A stretch of DNA of 64,000 bases, taken from positions 1-64,000 of the forward strand of contig JANBPK010001048.1 of NCBI GenBank assembly GCA_027579435.1. Reading direction: 5' to 3'. Numbering within the stretch: position 1 is the stretch's first letter; each line of letters begins with the position of its first letter. Below, piece after piece: positions 45,690-58,005 of the stretch. Source of the stretch: Candolleomyces eurysporus (lineage: Eukaryota; Basidiomycota; Agaricomycetes; Agaricales; Psathyrellaceae). The notes beneath the pieces are model-generated. The model searched no databases, had not been told where the DNA came from, and was given only the letters and a program-made list of their open reading frames with translations. The position numbers were made by a program, and so were the translations under genes.

Positions 45690-47256
45690 CTCACATGCAC
45701 ACACCGCCCTTGATGGGATAGACTAACTCTCCGTCTGTCGATAATCTGACTGGTACAATTCGGATTGGCGGAGCATGGCAATGAAGATTCTCATGATATT
45801 ACGAATAGCAGAAAATGTACATTTGTTTGGCTTTTCAAGAGAAATATATCTGGGCGACGTTAAAAGTGCAAGATAGTACGGATGATGATAATGCAGCAGA
45901 CAAGCTCATTTTTCGGTCTCTTATTCGCTCTGTTCAACAGTCGCTTGGTTCTGGAAAGATATCGTCAGCCCAAGCATCATAAGTGAAAAAATGAATTATG
46001 CTCACAAGGAAGTGTTTGAAGGCTTCCAAACATTGCAAGGCCCATCGCCGCCGGCCAAGATGGGTCATACCGTATGGAGTGTATATGCTGGGCTCCGTGG
46101 GCATCGGCGGAACACACCGAAGAACAACCGTAGGTTGTTCAGGGCGGTAACCGCCATCAACGTTACGAACGAGCTCGGATGTGACTGGAATGAGGTAGAA
46201 CGTGGGTAAGTTTCCGGACATTACGATTCCCGGGATTACTGCTCGAGACAGTGCAGGAGAGAGGTTTATATTGTTCTGGTGAAATGCTGCAATGGCCTTA
46301 GCAATCAACTGAGGCTCTGCAGGGTAGCCAGAGAAGCGATGCTTCAGGGAGGGAGTGACGGCCAGTGAGCGTAATGGAAAAAGTGAGGAACGATAATAAC
46401 TGACCGGTGAAGGTTCTGCTTGAACGACAAGTTGGTAATAACGATCGGGCGACATGACACAGACATCGAAGTAGACATCAGGTCTCTCGCGACACACCGT
46501 CAACGCCGCCTTCTTGTTCTGATGAACTATGCGGTCTTCCGCGTCTTAGCCGAACCAACGGAGGAGGAACGCGGCCAAGTCGACAGTCATCGCAACCTCT
46601 CCCGTCGTGGAAGCTGAATCGAGATAGTCGAAGAACAATCGTTCCTGGGGGTCGTCAATCGGCTTGTCTGGCTTGTACACGTTCTGAAGTACAGTAGCTG
46701 AGACGGGAGGGTCTTGTAAGCCACAGGCGCGGAAGAAGTCTTTGGGATCCAGAGTCTTTATCTTGATGTTGAACGCATTGAGCTCATGTTCCGCGGTCCA
46801 GGGTTTGGCTGAATTGGCGTTGGAAGCTTGCGACATGGTGAAAGGCAGTGATAAGATAGGCCGGGAAGAGCAAGTAAGTGAACGGATAGGATGCGAAAGG
46901 GCTTCGTATTTATGGTATTTGGGAAGTGACTCACATTTGTGTCTAGCCAGTGTTTCACGTCTGGTGAGATGAAGACACGAGACCCAAGGTGTCGACGCGT
47001 CTGTGTCACATCGCATGACAGGACGGTACAGTCACGCGCAGTACTCCTCGTCTCCTTTCCACTGAACCACGTTTGAAAATCGGATTCAGATTCCATTGTC
47101 AAACCTCTCAGTTAGGAGCTACATCTATCACAGTCTTGTAGAAGTCTTCTATCAGTCGCTTCTGTGCCTCCCTCCCGGTCTCGCTCTAGTTCTTGCTTAA
47201 TTGAGTAGCTCAATTACGAGCATCGCATGATACGTACCGGAGTGTTTCCAATTCCT
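45690..47256 (-). repeat. Inverted segmental duplication, parental copy
   Basis: Reverse complement matches 2316-3900 with scattered substitutions and small indels. The proximal boundary falls inside the last exon of the inositol monophosphatase gene, so the copied block started in that gene's 3' end and included the downstream hypothetical gene. The two copies lie in opposite orientation about 42 kb apart. Confidence 0.85.
45921..46836 (-). pseudogene. Agaricomycete-family hypothetical protein (copy 2), premature stop
   Basis: ATG at 46836 (MSQASNANSAKPWTAEHELN). The gene structure matches copy 1: intron 1 follows ACCG at 46405 and is 63 nt without stop, intron 2 has GTGAGC...CCAG, and the tail ends VEQSE. 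At 46546-46548 a TAA replaces the Tyr codon of copy 1 (LGYD to FG-stop), cutting the protein at about 97 residues, before the conserved DVYFDVCVMS core. The frame is otherwise open to the end. A substitution is unlikely to be a homopolymer error, so the stop looks real unless an unseen intron removes it. Confidence 0.8.
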
Positions 47257-48450
47257 CGAATGACGAGATACTTTCTCCCAGTCAATATCTCCTCTGTCAC
47301 AACACCAAACTGGTCGGTGTCTTTGGTAGCCTCAAATGCCTCGTGCGAGCCGGTGACCAGGCCTCCTGCTTCCTCTGCGATGACAATTCCAGCGCAAACA
47401 TCCCAGGGCCAGCATCCAATCTCCCTTCATAATAGTGAATGGTGTCAGCGTTCCAAGGAGATACAGAGAAATTGATAACTTTTATTACGAACCAGTAGAT
47501 ATCCAACCCGCCTTGTGCTACCATAGAGTAGTTCAATGCAGCGCTTCCCATGGACCGCAGAGAGTGAGCCATTCGCCCACCAGCCACACCCTTCTCTGGA
47601 TCCCCGGCCAATCGAGAAAACGAAGTTGATTTGGCGGAAATCGTCGTCTCACAACGATCCGAGCCCCATTCGACACCTGCGAAAGGTAAATCACGTCGAA
47701 ATTATTGGATGAACGACCCTCTGCATACCAATGACGGCCTGATTCAAAGTTGGGAGTGGTTTGGGATTGGCAAGGGGCAATCGTCGAGGCGGGTTAAAAC
47801 CTCGAGTAAGGTGGGATCCCTGGCCTTTCATACCGGAGTACTGGGCATTTCAAGTCGATTAGAGCCGATAACACAAAGCAGAAAATAAGAACATACCAGA
47901 TGATCAAGGAATGGGTTATAGATAACACCAAGAGTGGGTCGGCGCTGATAAATCAGACCGATAGAGATGCAAGCAAAAGGAAACCCATGAACGAAGTTGG
48001 TGGTCCCATCTGCATATACACTGAGGATTTTAGCGATCCACTAAACCGAAAATCCTCCAGTTACCAATAGGGTCGACGCAGAATGTTGGTTCGTCTGTCA
48101 AAGGCTCCTGTACACCGGATGAATATGATTCCTCTCCAATGCTGCCACGGCCCATGAGATCAGCAACCAGCAGGAGCAATCCAAGGTTAATAACACCAAT
48201 ACTCACAATTTGAACGTAGGGTACTTCGACCTCAACTCAGATTGGACCAGCTGCTCGACACGAACGTCGTACTCAGTCACCAGGTCGACTGAATTCTTCT
48301 TCTCCCCGACATTTGATTCGCCCTCTCCTCCCGCCGCTTGGATCGCTTCAGAGCCCTCTAAGATCAGGGCACCTGCTTTCCACGCCAGGCNTTTTTGTGA
48401 ATTCAAGAATGCTCTCTAAATCATCGGAAGTGAGATTTTGAGCTGCCATT
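47214..48450 (-). CDS. Inositol monophosphatase-family protein
   Basis: ATG at 48450 ([18 protein letters not shown]). Multi-exon. Motifs of the Li-sensitive Mg-dependent phosphatase family: [35 protein letters not shown] (the DPIDGT metal site, about 48010), [27 protein letters not shown] and a C-terminal [16 protein letters not shown]. It would dephosphorylate inositol monophosphate in inositol recycling or de novo synthesis. It ends [14 protein letters not shown] with TAA at 47214-47216; this tail is duplicated at 2.3 kb. The N at 48391 is spurious: without it the frame reads [15 protein letters not shown]. Confidence 0.9.
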
Positions 48451-49178
48451 ATCGATGAGGATGTGTGCAGAGGAGAATGAAGGTGATCCGGACAGGGGCT
48501 TTTAGCCGATTTTGATTGTCCCACCAACGTTGCTTGTGTTGTTCCATTAGCAAGATATCGCACGAAGCACATTTATCTATTCTACTAACTTTCTGCGAAT
48601 TCTCGTGGTAGACGGCTCCTCGTTCTCTCTCTCTCCCTCTCTCGTCGTCGAGAGTAATCGTACTGACGTCAAGGGTACCCGAAAACGTTTTGACCGCGAA
48701 AAACAGGTACCGATTCGTTCATTGTCTAATGCTCGTCCCCTGACAGTTCCGTCATTCTATACCAGATCCGAAGGGCTACTTCTCGTCGTCCGCCTAAAAC
48801 CATGAAGTTGGCCCGGCAACTATGCCTCGGCCTGATGAAATAAAAACGATGAAAATCCAACGGGGTAACAAAGCAAGCCAATAATGTTGCCAAGTCAGTG
48901 GCTACTCACGGGGACTGCGTCATTCAGACATACCGTATAGCTGGGTCGACTACCTTTGTCTTTCGTCCTGGGCAGAAGATTTAGAGAGAAGGCTACGTCA
49001 TTGAAAGCAAGAGAAGGGGAAAGTTATGTTCATTGCTGTCAGATCTTCCGACGGTCGTCGAGGAATGATGGGCATGAGCTCGACACTTGGTACTTAAGGT
49101 CTAGAGTCCACAGCATCATTAGAACGCAANCCCCCCTACCACAGTCTCTCCTCTCAGCTTCCAAGACCTGCACTCCAG
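48451..49178. promoter_or_regulatory. Divergent intergenic region, IMPase / ABC transporter 3
   Basis: 728 bases with a CTCTCTCTCTCCCTCTCTC tract near 48630. No gene or clear TATA element. An N at 49130 adjoins a C run. Confidence 0.35.
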
Positions 49179-51741
49179 ATGTCAGCGGATCCACCTTCAA
49201 TCGTTTTTGACCCCGATGACACCTTAGTTATCCAACATCACAAGGGCGGCGTCTGGGACCTATATGAAGATATATCTGCGCAGAGAAGCTTCTTCAACAC
49301 ATCCTTGCGTTCCAAATGGGAGATGATGAAAGCGTCCTTTCAGCGTTCTCACTATTTAATTCGAATGCTCAAGGATGTTGCCTCAGTTCCCAACTGTCTT
49401 CCATTATTGTTCCTCTCCCTTCTGTTGAACTTGGTGAAATCGCTGTTCCCTGCCCTAAAACTGTGGTATGCCAGTCAAATCATAGTAACGGTGAGTGTCC
49501 TTCTGTTTCCCTTCTGTTGATTCTGTGTTGAATCGATTAAAATGTAAACCCAGGTCGAAAGAGCGGTACAGAGCGGCGTTGTGGACCGCAATGCATTATT
49601 TCGAGCCGCTGGAGGGCGCATGATAGTGGAGCTGATCATCACGATGCTTTATGCCATCGACAATGACCTGGGACTCTATTTGCAGAATCGCATCCAACTG
49701 TATTGGTCTCTCCGAATCGTCCAACGAACCTCCCGTCTCGATCTCCCCACCTTCACTGACGAGAAAACCCGAGCTCAGCTCCAGTCGTTTGGCTCATATT
49801 ACAGATACCCTAGCGACTTCTGCAAAACCAGTTGGATGGCTTTTGCGGATGTCGTCTCTTTATTTACCCATTTCGTCTCGATTGCCTCCGAATCGACGGT
49901 TATGTTCTCGGTGTTTCGCGAACACAGCGAAGCGCCTTTTCTGTTGATTGGGTCCTGTATATGCGTTCTGGTTGGAAAGCTGCACAGGTCTATACGGTGG
50001 CCGCAGCGAGGAAGTCAGTATTTTCTTCTCTTTTCAGGCACATCTTGGGCTTCCTCATAACCGTGACGTGCACCCCAGTTCGAGTTTACAAAGCAACAGA
50101 CAAGGATTTCATTGGGAGCTTCGGCCTTGAATCTATGGCCTCCGACCTGGTTTATCGCAAGGACATTGTGGCCGGAGGTATATCCGACTTTATTGCCAAC
50201 GGCGAGTCCAACCACTCTATCTCAACTGTTAAGTTGGCCGAAACTGAGACCTGTTTATTTTGACCTTTTAGAGTACCGACGTCGCAGGCTCGCCATGGAT
50301 AGCAGGGACACTGACGGACACGAGAAGAAAAAGAGTGTTCTCCGACGACTTATTAAATACTCAGGCCATTCAAATCCCGTCACAGCTCTGAGTCCCCTGA
50401 CCCAAATCCTCACCTGCTTTCGCGCTGTCAGCTCACCGGAATCAGCCCCTATCTCTCTGGCAACGCTAGAGCTCGTGAAATCGGCAGTGACTAGTATGGG
50501 CTGGAAATTTCGCTCAATTAGCTATGATATCGAGTCTATCTCGACTCACATTGACAAGCTTGCCAAGTTCTACGAATTCCTTGATGGGTCGAATAAAATC
50601 AAGAATGGGACTGTTCCGTTCCCGGAGAACCAGGCGGATCTATCGTGCGGTGTTTCCATAGAGTTCAGGAATGTTTCGTTTTCGTATTCCGGAGACCAGC
50701 TGGCATTGAAGAAGGTCTCGTTCAAGATCGAGCAAGGGCAGCTTTGTGTACGTCCCTGCCCGTTTCCCCATATTATCTCCTAAGACTAAACTTTTCTGAT
50801 CGACGCTTCTAGGTTATTGTTGGAGAAAACGGCTCAGGAAAGAGTACGATTCTCAACCTGATTACCCGGATATACGATGTCAACGAGGGAGAGATCTTGC
50901 TCAACGGGTTGGACATCCGCTCTTTGAAACTGGATGATGTCAGGAAGGCTGTTGCTGTGCTTTTCCAGGACTACTCCATCTTCCCGTTAAACGTACGTCA
51001 AGAACCTCCATGAAAGAAGTCTCTATCTGACCACTGATTTCTGCTCAGCTCGCTGAAAATATTGGATACGGGGACCCTAACCATGCGTACGACATGGATC
51101 TGATCGAACAGGCTGCGAAACTGGGAGGAGCAGAGTTCATCTTGGATCTCCCGCACAAGTTCAACACGTTTCGTCACGCGGCCAGCCCGCGATTTCATTG
51201 CGCNGGGGGACTTCCAAACTGTCGATCTTCGCTGGAAAAGACGTGGATTACTCCAAGCTCAAGCTGAATGACGACGAGAGAGACTTGAGTGGGGGTCAGA
51301 AGCAGAGGGTGGCTCTGTAAGTGACACCTCGCTACGCATAAATGTGACTCGAACTTATTTCTGGTTTTTCGGTAGGTCAAGAACGTTTATGAAGTCGCTG
51401 GTTTCCCCCTCGAGTAATGTTGGATTGCTGCTGTTCGATGAACCGTCTGCTAGTCTTGATCCTAAAGCCGAGCACGATCTTTTCAGTCGCCTGAGAGACT
51501 TGCGTGGAAGCAGGACGATGGTTTTTTTCGTCGCATCGGTTTGGGAAGCTTACTCGCCATGCTGATCTTATTCTGTACGTCGCGGGGTCTTTTTTCCAAT
51601 GGTGTTTTTGGAAACTGATATGCTCATTGCAGCTACCTTGATAAGGGACAGGTTTTGGAAGCTGGAAACCATGCTAGTCTGATGAAGAAGGGCGGGGAGT
51701 ATGCCGGATTTTGGAATTTGCAAGCCCAGGATTTTCTGTAA
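49179..51741 (+). CDS. ABC half-transporter, family member 3 (frame-damaged)
   Basis: Starts MSADPPSIVFDPDD with GVWDLYEDIS, RMLKDVASVPNC and a membrane helix (FLSLLLNLVKSLFPALKLW). The ATP-binding part keeps Walker A GENGSGKST (about 50823), LFQDYS, LSGGQKQR (about 51287), Walker B LLFDEPSASLDP and the final FWNLQAQDFL. Three one-base insertions disturb it: a T in ACGTTTCG near 51168, the N at 51204, and a seventh T in the run near 51525, just before the H-loop (SSHRFGKLT after correction). All are at or beside homopolymers, so they may be sequence errors in an intact gene. If real, it is a pseudogene. Nearest paralogue is member 2. Confidence 0.75.
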
Positions 51742-51893
51742 ACGNTTTTGGTGACGTCATACATAAGTGTAAAGCGAGATAAGATAAGATAAGACTTTTT
51801 GCGATCACCATCGATCCTCGAGGACGACCTTGCCAGTGGCCTGATCGAAATTTCCCCATCTCTTGCTTCTCTACCATCACCTTGTCAAGCACA

Positions 51894-53151
51894 ATGTCCA
51901 CGCCTTCGTACTCTCTCTTCTGCCTGGGCAACCCCCTGCTTGATATGCAGGTCAGGGATGGCGAAGCTCTCCTGGAGAAGTACGAGCTTAAGGCCAACGA
52001 TGCTATCCTCGCTGGCGAGAAGCAGGCACCCATGTAAGTTCTGCCGTGAACGTGTTTTGGATTCCAGTGTCGACCCAAATCATCCCCAGCTACGATGATA
52101 TCAAGAAAAACTACGAGATCACGTACGTTGCTGGTGGTGCGGCCCAGAACGCTGCTCGTGGGGCTGCTGTAAGTTGGCTACGCCTAGATGGAAATTATCA
52201 CCATACGGTGCTGATCGATTTCATCTAGTACGTGCTGCCGCCTGACTCCGTTGTCTACACTGGATCGGTCGGAGACGACGATCTTGCCGACCAGCTCAAG
52301 ATTGCCAACAAGCGTGAAGGTCTGAGCGAAGTCTATCAAGTCATCCCCGGTGACAAGACTGGTGCTTGCGCTGTTGTTATCACTGGCCATCACAGGTAGG
52401 CAAATAGTACAATGAGTTAAGGGTCTTCGTTGACATGAGGCCTAGGTCCCTTGTCACCAACTTGCGTGCTGCCGAGAAGTTCGACCAAAGCCATCTCTCA
52501 TCCCCAAAAGTCGCACCTCTGATTGATGCTGCCAAATTCTTCTACGTCGAAGGATATTTCCTCACCCACGGAATCGGCCCTGCTCTCGAACTCAGCAGCA
52601 AGGCTTCTGCAGCTGGAAAGACCTTTGTCCTCAACCTTTCCGCTCCCTTCATTGCCCAATTCTTCACTGAACAGGTGAAGACAATCATTCCCCATACCGA
52701 TGTTCTCATTGGCAATGAGGCTGAGGCTGAGTCCTGGGCGACTGCCAATGGCCTTGCCGATCCTAAGAACCTCGCAGAGGTCGCGAAGGCCGTTGCCAAA
52801 CTTCCCAAGGCGAACGATAAGCCTCGTACTGTCGTCTTCACCCAAGGCGCGCAATCCACTGTTGTCGTCACCTCGGACAAGCCTGACGAGGCCAAGTGGT
52901 ACCCTGTCACTGCTCTGACCGATGATCAGATCGTCGATACCAACGGTGCTGGTGATGCCTTCGCTGGAGGCTTCGTGGGTGCTCTTGTCGCTGGCAAGAA
53001 CTTGGACGAGGCTGTTGAGGCAGGCCACAAGCTCGGTTCTATGTGTGTGCAACTGGTGTGTGGTGTTCCTTACCAAATCTCGATTTCCTTATTTACCTTT
53101 CGTTCTCAGGTTGGCCCCCAGTACAAGTGGCCCAAGGTCCAGGTCCTCTAA
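51894..53151 (+). CDS. Adenosine kinase
   Basis: Five exons (51894-52033, 52090-52168, 52229-52395, 52446-53055, 53110-53151) give exactly 345 residues, the usual length. It phosphorylates adenosine to AMP in purine salvage and keeps the methyl cycle running. Motifs: LFCLGNPLLDMQV, YVAGGAAQNAARGA, VVYTGSVGDDDLA, KFFYVEGYFLTHG, VLIGNEAEAESWA and the PfkB signature IVDTNGAGDAFAGGFVG, whose Asp is the catalytic base. All junctions keep frame. It starts 153 nt after the ABC 3 stop on the same strand. Confidence 0.96.
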
Positions 53152-53417
53152 GGAGGTGAAGGTCAATATTGCACGTCACAGGCAGCAGATTCGATACTCC
53201 TCTCTCAACAGAGGATGCAACGCCACTCTCAACAGTAGCTTGTACCTGAGATATTTATCCTGGTTTCCTGCCTCGGTCGGAATTGGTAGAACCCAGAGGT
53301 CAGCGGCCGGTCAGATCCCGGCTCCGTCGAGCGCGCGAACGTAGACAGTGTGTGTACAAATGATCTATTCAAGCAAGTTATACTACTTCAGAGGACATGA
53401 TTATTCGTTCGAGGGGA

Positions 53418-55767
53418 CTAGATCGGATAAGCGAGAGAAAGGTTCATCAAGGTCTGCATAGGCTGATCGCGGTAAGTATCCGGAGACAACTGTATACTTT
53501 GGGATTCAAGGTCTGGGAACCTCAACAGCTGTGGAGAGTCCGTCGTATACTGTGGCCAATCGGGTCCTGAACCGGTGTTGGGATTGAGATTGTAAGTGAA
53601 GTAGATCACGTAGTCGTTAAGGAGGCTGAGATAGAGGTCTGAGGAATGGAACTAGTTAAAATAAGTAAATCGGGTGCCAGTAAAATGGAGGAGAAAGAAA
53701 GCATACCGATCCTAGGACAGGCAGATATTTCAATCGCTCAGATTCTGTCAGTCAGATCTGTCAACAAATGCATTCAACAGAGACTATAAGGAAGAGACTC
53801 AACGATAGCTCCATGTGGGTTGTTGGTCCGCCCGATACTGGAGGAAAAATCTTCTCGGAGCCTGGAAGACGACATCTCCTTGGAAGGCCGCGATACGCTT
53901 ATACTGAGAAGTAACGGCATTGGCAACCGAAGTGTTGAACGGAGAACCAGCCGAACGCTCAGAGGGATACTGCTCGAACAATGGGGCGAGTTCCTCGTCG
54001 CTTGCGTTGGGAAGCCAGATAGTCTTGATATAGTCTTCAAAGTCTTCGTCTGACCTGAATATACTAGTCAGCTTCTTCACAGATAAAGTTCAAGCAGTCT
54101 ATACACCTACGTCACGTTCAACGAGGATTGGGCGAAGAGAGTGCCTTCGTCGGCGCAGTTGCCTGACACCATTGGGACATTTGAGACTTTGCCGTCCTGG
54201 ACCATGCGTTGGGGGTTATCGGAGAGGAACGTTCCATCGGCTCGTGGCGTCCATGCTAGAACGAGGGACTACAGGATAGATATTAGTTGAACGTAGCTGG
54301 TTGGTACTGGAGTAAAAAGAAACCTGGTAAGACCAAAGTCCAGGGGTCTGATTAATGGCGTCCGACAGTGTTGATAAAGAAGTGGAACGCAGGCAGTCAA
54401 GGGTGTTATTGGAGCTCCCACAATTTGTTCCGTTGACAAGCTGATCGTAGTATTTCTGGAAAGACGTCAGGGATTAGAAAAGACACGAAGACACTTGAGA
54501 ACGAACCTGACCCTCAGTGAGGTTACCAACCGGAATGGGTGCGCCGGACTGCATGAAGGCACCGTGAAAGAGGTCTTCATTGTTACCGTCGTATGCCAGC
54601 ATCTGTAGAGCAACAGAAATTGCGCCTGCGGATTGTCCCCAGCTATCAGGGAGGCTGAGCAGAGTTACAGAAGACAACGTCATATTGGAGAACCTACATG
54701 GTGATTTGGGAGCTGTTCCCACCGAATGCCCCAATATAGTGCTTGATCCAACGAAGAGCAGCTCGCTCTATTGATATCTCACCATGAAGTGAATCGGTTT
54801 AGAGCGTAGGAGAGCAACTCACGATCCTGGAGGCCGATATTTGCCACACCTTCGTTGCTGACTTCTTGGCTGGCGAGGAAACCGAAGGCGTTTACCCTGA
54901 ACGTTCTGTATTTCAGACTGGGCCTATTTGACATGAAAGAGACTGTGCTCACCGGTAGTTCATGGAAACAACAACCACTGGCTTTTCAAGCTCTACGGAA
55001 CGCTGGACGACGGTGGTAGTGAGATTGTCATACCTTTGTCACTGGCGTCAACATCGAATATTGGAGGACGAGAGGGATCAAGTCTTACCCGACTGTAGAA
55101 CCGGACTCGAAGCCGCCTGAAAGAAGGCAACATATCTTCAGGAATGGCGCTCGTGAGTAAACTGGATAGTTACGAACCTCCGTAGATCCACTGAGGTTTG
55201 TTTCAGTTGGAGATATGGCAATCGGAGTTTGGGGAGTTTGCTTACCACTAACACAGGTAGGGAACCATTAGGGTAAGATGAGTAGTTGGAAGGCCTAATG
55301 ACATTGAGAGTGAGGCCTTCCAAAGCGTTACAACCAAGGATGTTACAAACGGCAGCTGTTCAACTCACAATCTTCGGATTGTGGAGTTTTAGGGCTGCCA
55401 TCTCCACCGATGATCCATCCGGCGACTCTACCAACGTTCTTAACGACGTCTGGGATATTGTCCATGGTTGAGTTTTGAGCTATACACGTATACCCGTATT
55501 GGGTAGCATCGAAACTCTGGTTGTAGGACGAGATGTTCTGCGGTAAGCGAAACCGAAGATCTCCTACTCTGCAGGACAAATAAGAAACAGAAGGGTAACT
55601 AGGTTTCGAAAGGCGTACGGGGGCTGGGCGTATGCAATCCCAAGAAACTTGTCCAAGGTACCGTTCTCGACGCCAGTAACAATTGCTTGATCCAGAGTGA
55701 CATTCGGTGCAGCTGCTGCTGCGAGGACAATGCAACCGAGGAGTACGACACTAGCCTGGAGATACAT
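53418..55767 (-). CDS. Secreted type-B carboxylesterase/lipase
   Basis: ATG at 55767 (MYLQASVVLLGCIVLAAAAA, signal peptide). Multi-exon alpha/beta hydrolase of the carboxylesterase type-B family: NGTLDKFLGIAYAQPP, VGDLRFRLP, a nucleophile elbow WGQSAGAISVALQML (about 54620, Ser of G-Q-S-A-G) and HGAFMQSGAP. The catalytic Glu lies in GNCADEGTLFAQ (about 54140) and the His in FHSSDLYLSLLNDYVIYF (about 53620), so the triad is complete. The C-terminus is PDTYRDQPMQTLMNLSLAYP. It likely hydrolyses extracellular esters; the substrate is not determined. Confidence 0.9.
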
Positions 55768-56163
55768 GGAGATTCAAAGGCAATGAAGGAGTGCAACGCA
55801 AGCGAGAGACTCCAGAGTGACTTGAGAAGCTAATAAATGGGCGGTCAGAGTCTCAGACAACTTGGAGCCACGGTTCTCCTATATCATCTATCATCTGGCA
55901 CCAGAGCTAGCTAAGACACATCGAGTTGGGATTAAGAGCTGTATCCAAGGTGGATAGCTAGGGAATTGGCCGTGCTACGTCAACCTGACGCGTCGAGGAA
56001 CGCGACTCCTGGGATGGTGGAACGCGTTATTTGGCTATGTTGGGCTATCAAAGACGGCATTTCGGCCGGGTGCCACAACTGTACAGTTCGTCTCAGCCAC
56101 AATTTCCAAGCCGAGAGAGGCGAGCAGGAAATCCTGAACGTCGACCAAGACCCTTTGCTCGCC
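55768..56163. promoter_or_regulatory. Divergent promoter region, carboxylesterase / eL28
   Basis: 396 bases between the two start codons. No classic TATA box is seen for the ribosomal protein gene, which is usual for fungal ribosomal protein promoters. Confidence 0.35.
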
Positions 56164-57098
56164 ATGTCGTCCGATCTCCAGTGGCTCCTGCTCCGCGTAT
56201 GTCGCACTCAACTTGTCGTCGAAGCAATCCTCACGAATTTCTAGCGAAACAGCTCCTTCATCGTGAAGCGAGTCCCTGAGGGCCCTGTTTTCAACAAGGA
56301 GCCGGTAAATATCATTCGACCACCACCACGACGAGCTAGCTGGATTTATCGTCTTCTGGTTTGATTAGGGCAACCTCCTCAACCTCAACTCATTCAAATA
56401 CTCTGGCCTTGCTAACGCCAAGGTATGTTGCAAAGTGCAAAATGGGTTGGACGAGGTCTCAATTTGAAACGTGCAGACCATTGACGTTTCGGACTCACCA
56501 TCTGGTATCACGATCACCACTCGCAAGACCAAGGCATCCCCCAACGCTGTTGCCGGTGCAAAGGCCAAGACCGTCATTCGTCCTCGATCCGGTGGTCGTC
56601 GCGGTCTCGGTGTTGCGTCTTCTCTTGCCAAGCGGGGCTACAGGCCTGACCTCCGCAAGGTGAGTGTCTCCCTTTCTTTGGCATCCTTCCAAGAACCTTG
56701 CTCGCTCCCTTCTTTTCCTTTTCGTGCACCCTCGCTCTCTTGGACGCATTCTCGTTAGAACCCACTGGATCCACCTCACGGTGAATGAAGGCTGGGCGTG
56801 GACATGTTTGCAATATGAAACCTACTCTGATGAAGCCGATCAAACTTCATCTGAGTGCGTACCTGTCGCTATCGGAGCCCGTTGACTGTTAGCGGAACAC
56901 CGACTCTATGGTGCCGACATGCATTACCTTTTCCTCCGTTCAAATTCTAACCTTACTTGTTCTCTGTACTCCGTAGCTAACCTTTTCCCCAATTTTTAGG
57001 CCACCCTCGCTCGCGTATCTGCCCTTATTGCTGCCCAAAAAGAGCCCAAGCCTTCGCCACCCAAGAAGGTCCGGGGCAAGAAGGCTGCTTCAACATAA
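56164..57098 (+). CDS. 60S ribosomal protein eL28
   Basis: Five exons (56164-56196, 56245-56304, 56369-56422, 56477-56659, 57000-57098) encode 142 residues. The start MSSDLQWLLLRRNSSFIVKR, then GPVFNKEPGNLLNLNSFKYSG, and KYRPDLRK-like YRPDLRKATLARVSALIAAQ are diagnostic of eL28, a large-subunit protein absent from Saccharomyces but common in other fungi. The C-terminus is lysine-rich. Introns 1-3 are 48-64 nt. Intron 4 is 340 nt, unusually long for this genome, and could host a small RNA. Confidence 0.95.
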
Positions 57099-57273
57099 AC
57101 TTCTGGCTTATCATCCTACACGCATGTACACGTATGACCACCACTATGATATGCACACTTCAGGTCAATTTCCTTTCGTTGAGATTCGACGCGCACTCTG
57201 TGATACATTATCCGAGTATTCAATGTGTCCTTCCTACGAGACACCTTCGTATCCAGTCCAGAACTCTCAGTAC

Positions 57274-57885
57274 TCAAATTCCAAAGCTTTTGGCTGCTGG
57301 CTGAGCGATTCGTGCTCCTGCAAACGCCTTAAAGTTTGCTTGGCCGTCACGAGTCGGTCGATTTCCTTCAGCTTTCCTCTGGGCATGCTTATCATTCTGG
57401 AAGTTGTTCTTCTTGTCTTTCTTTGGCGCCTCGTCTTCCTCCTTTGCTTCCGTTGGCGATTTGGCTGGGTTGCTCTCGCTGTGTCACGGATCACTACTGC
57501 ACGATAAGCTAAGAAGGGATGCCGTACGAGCTGGTTTGGTGCTTTCTTGTGTTAACTGAAAGCCGCCGACCTCCAACCTTCACTATGTACCGTCGTCAGG
57601 TCATGATGAATGGTGAGATCGGAAGAGAGGACATACCCGCAGGGGGATGTGGTGGCAGGACTGTGTCGACCATTGGGATGGGCTACTGGGAAGTGGGGGG
57701 ATCAAGTGCGGGTGGGTTCTACTCTGCTCTCTGACTATGAATGGGAAGACTGATAGATATATGGCGCAGATTAGAGGTCACAAGAGGTGCCCGATCGAGG
57801 ATACTCACGTGTCGGACTTCACATATAGCGGCTGACAGTCGCCTTCCTTTACAAGCTTCCCCAACTCCCGGTAGCAAGATCGCAT
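57274..57885 (-). CDS. Small unrecognised gene
   Basis: A proposed three-exon gene. Exon 1 (57809-57885) reads MRSCYRELGKLVKEGDCQPL, then YVKSD, and ends at a good GTGAGT donor. A middle exon near 57636-57710 is Pro/Ser-rich. The last exon is open and of coding-like composition: SNPAKSPTEAKEEDEAPKKD, KHAQRKAEGNRPTRDGQ and a final FAGARIAQPAAKSFGI, with stop at 57274. Junctions keep frame when GTATGT...GCGAG and an AGTAG acceptor are used, but the middle exon is uncertain. I do not recognise the family. The basic, low-complexity tail suggests an RNA- or ribosome-associated protein, an inference only. Confidence 0.4.
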
Positions 57886-58005
57886 CGCTTCTTTCTTCCT
57901 CTTCAAGCTCGACCCTGCTTTATTGTGGACCTCGTATACGCCCGCATCGTTCTATTACCCTGTAACGATTCGGTCTATCTTTACTCTCGGAGCCTTTAGA
58001 ACAGG

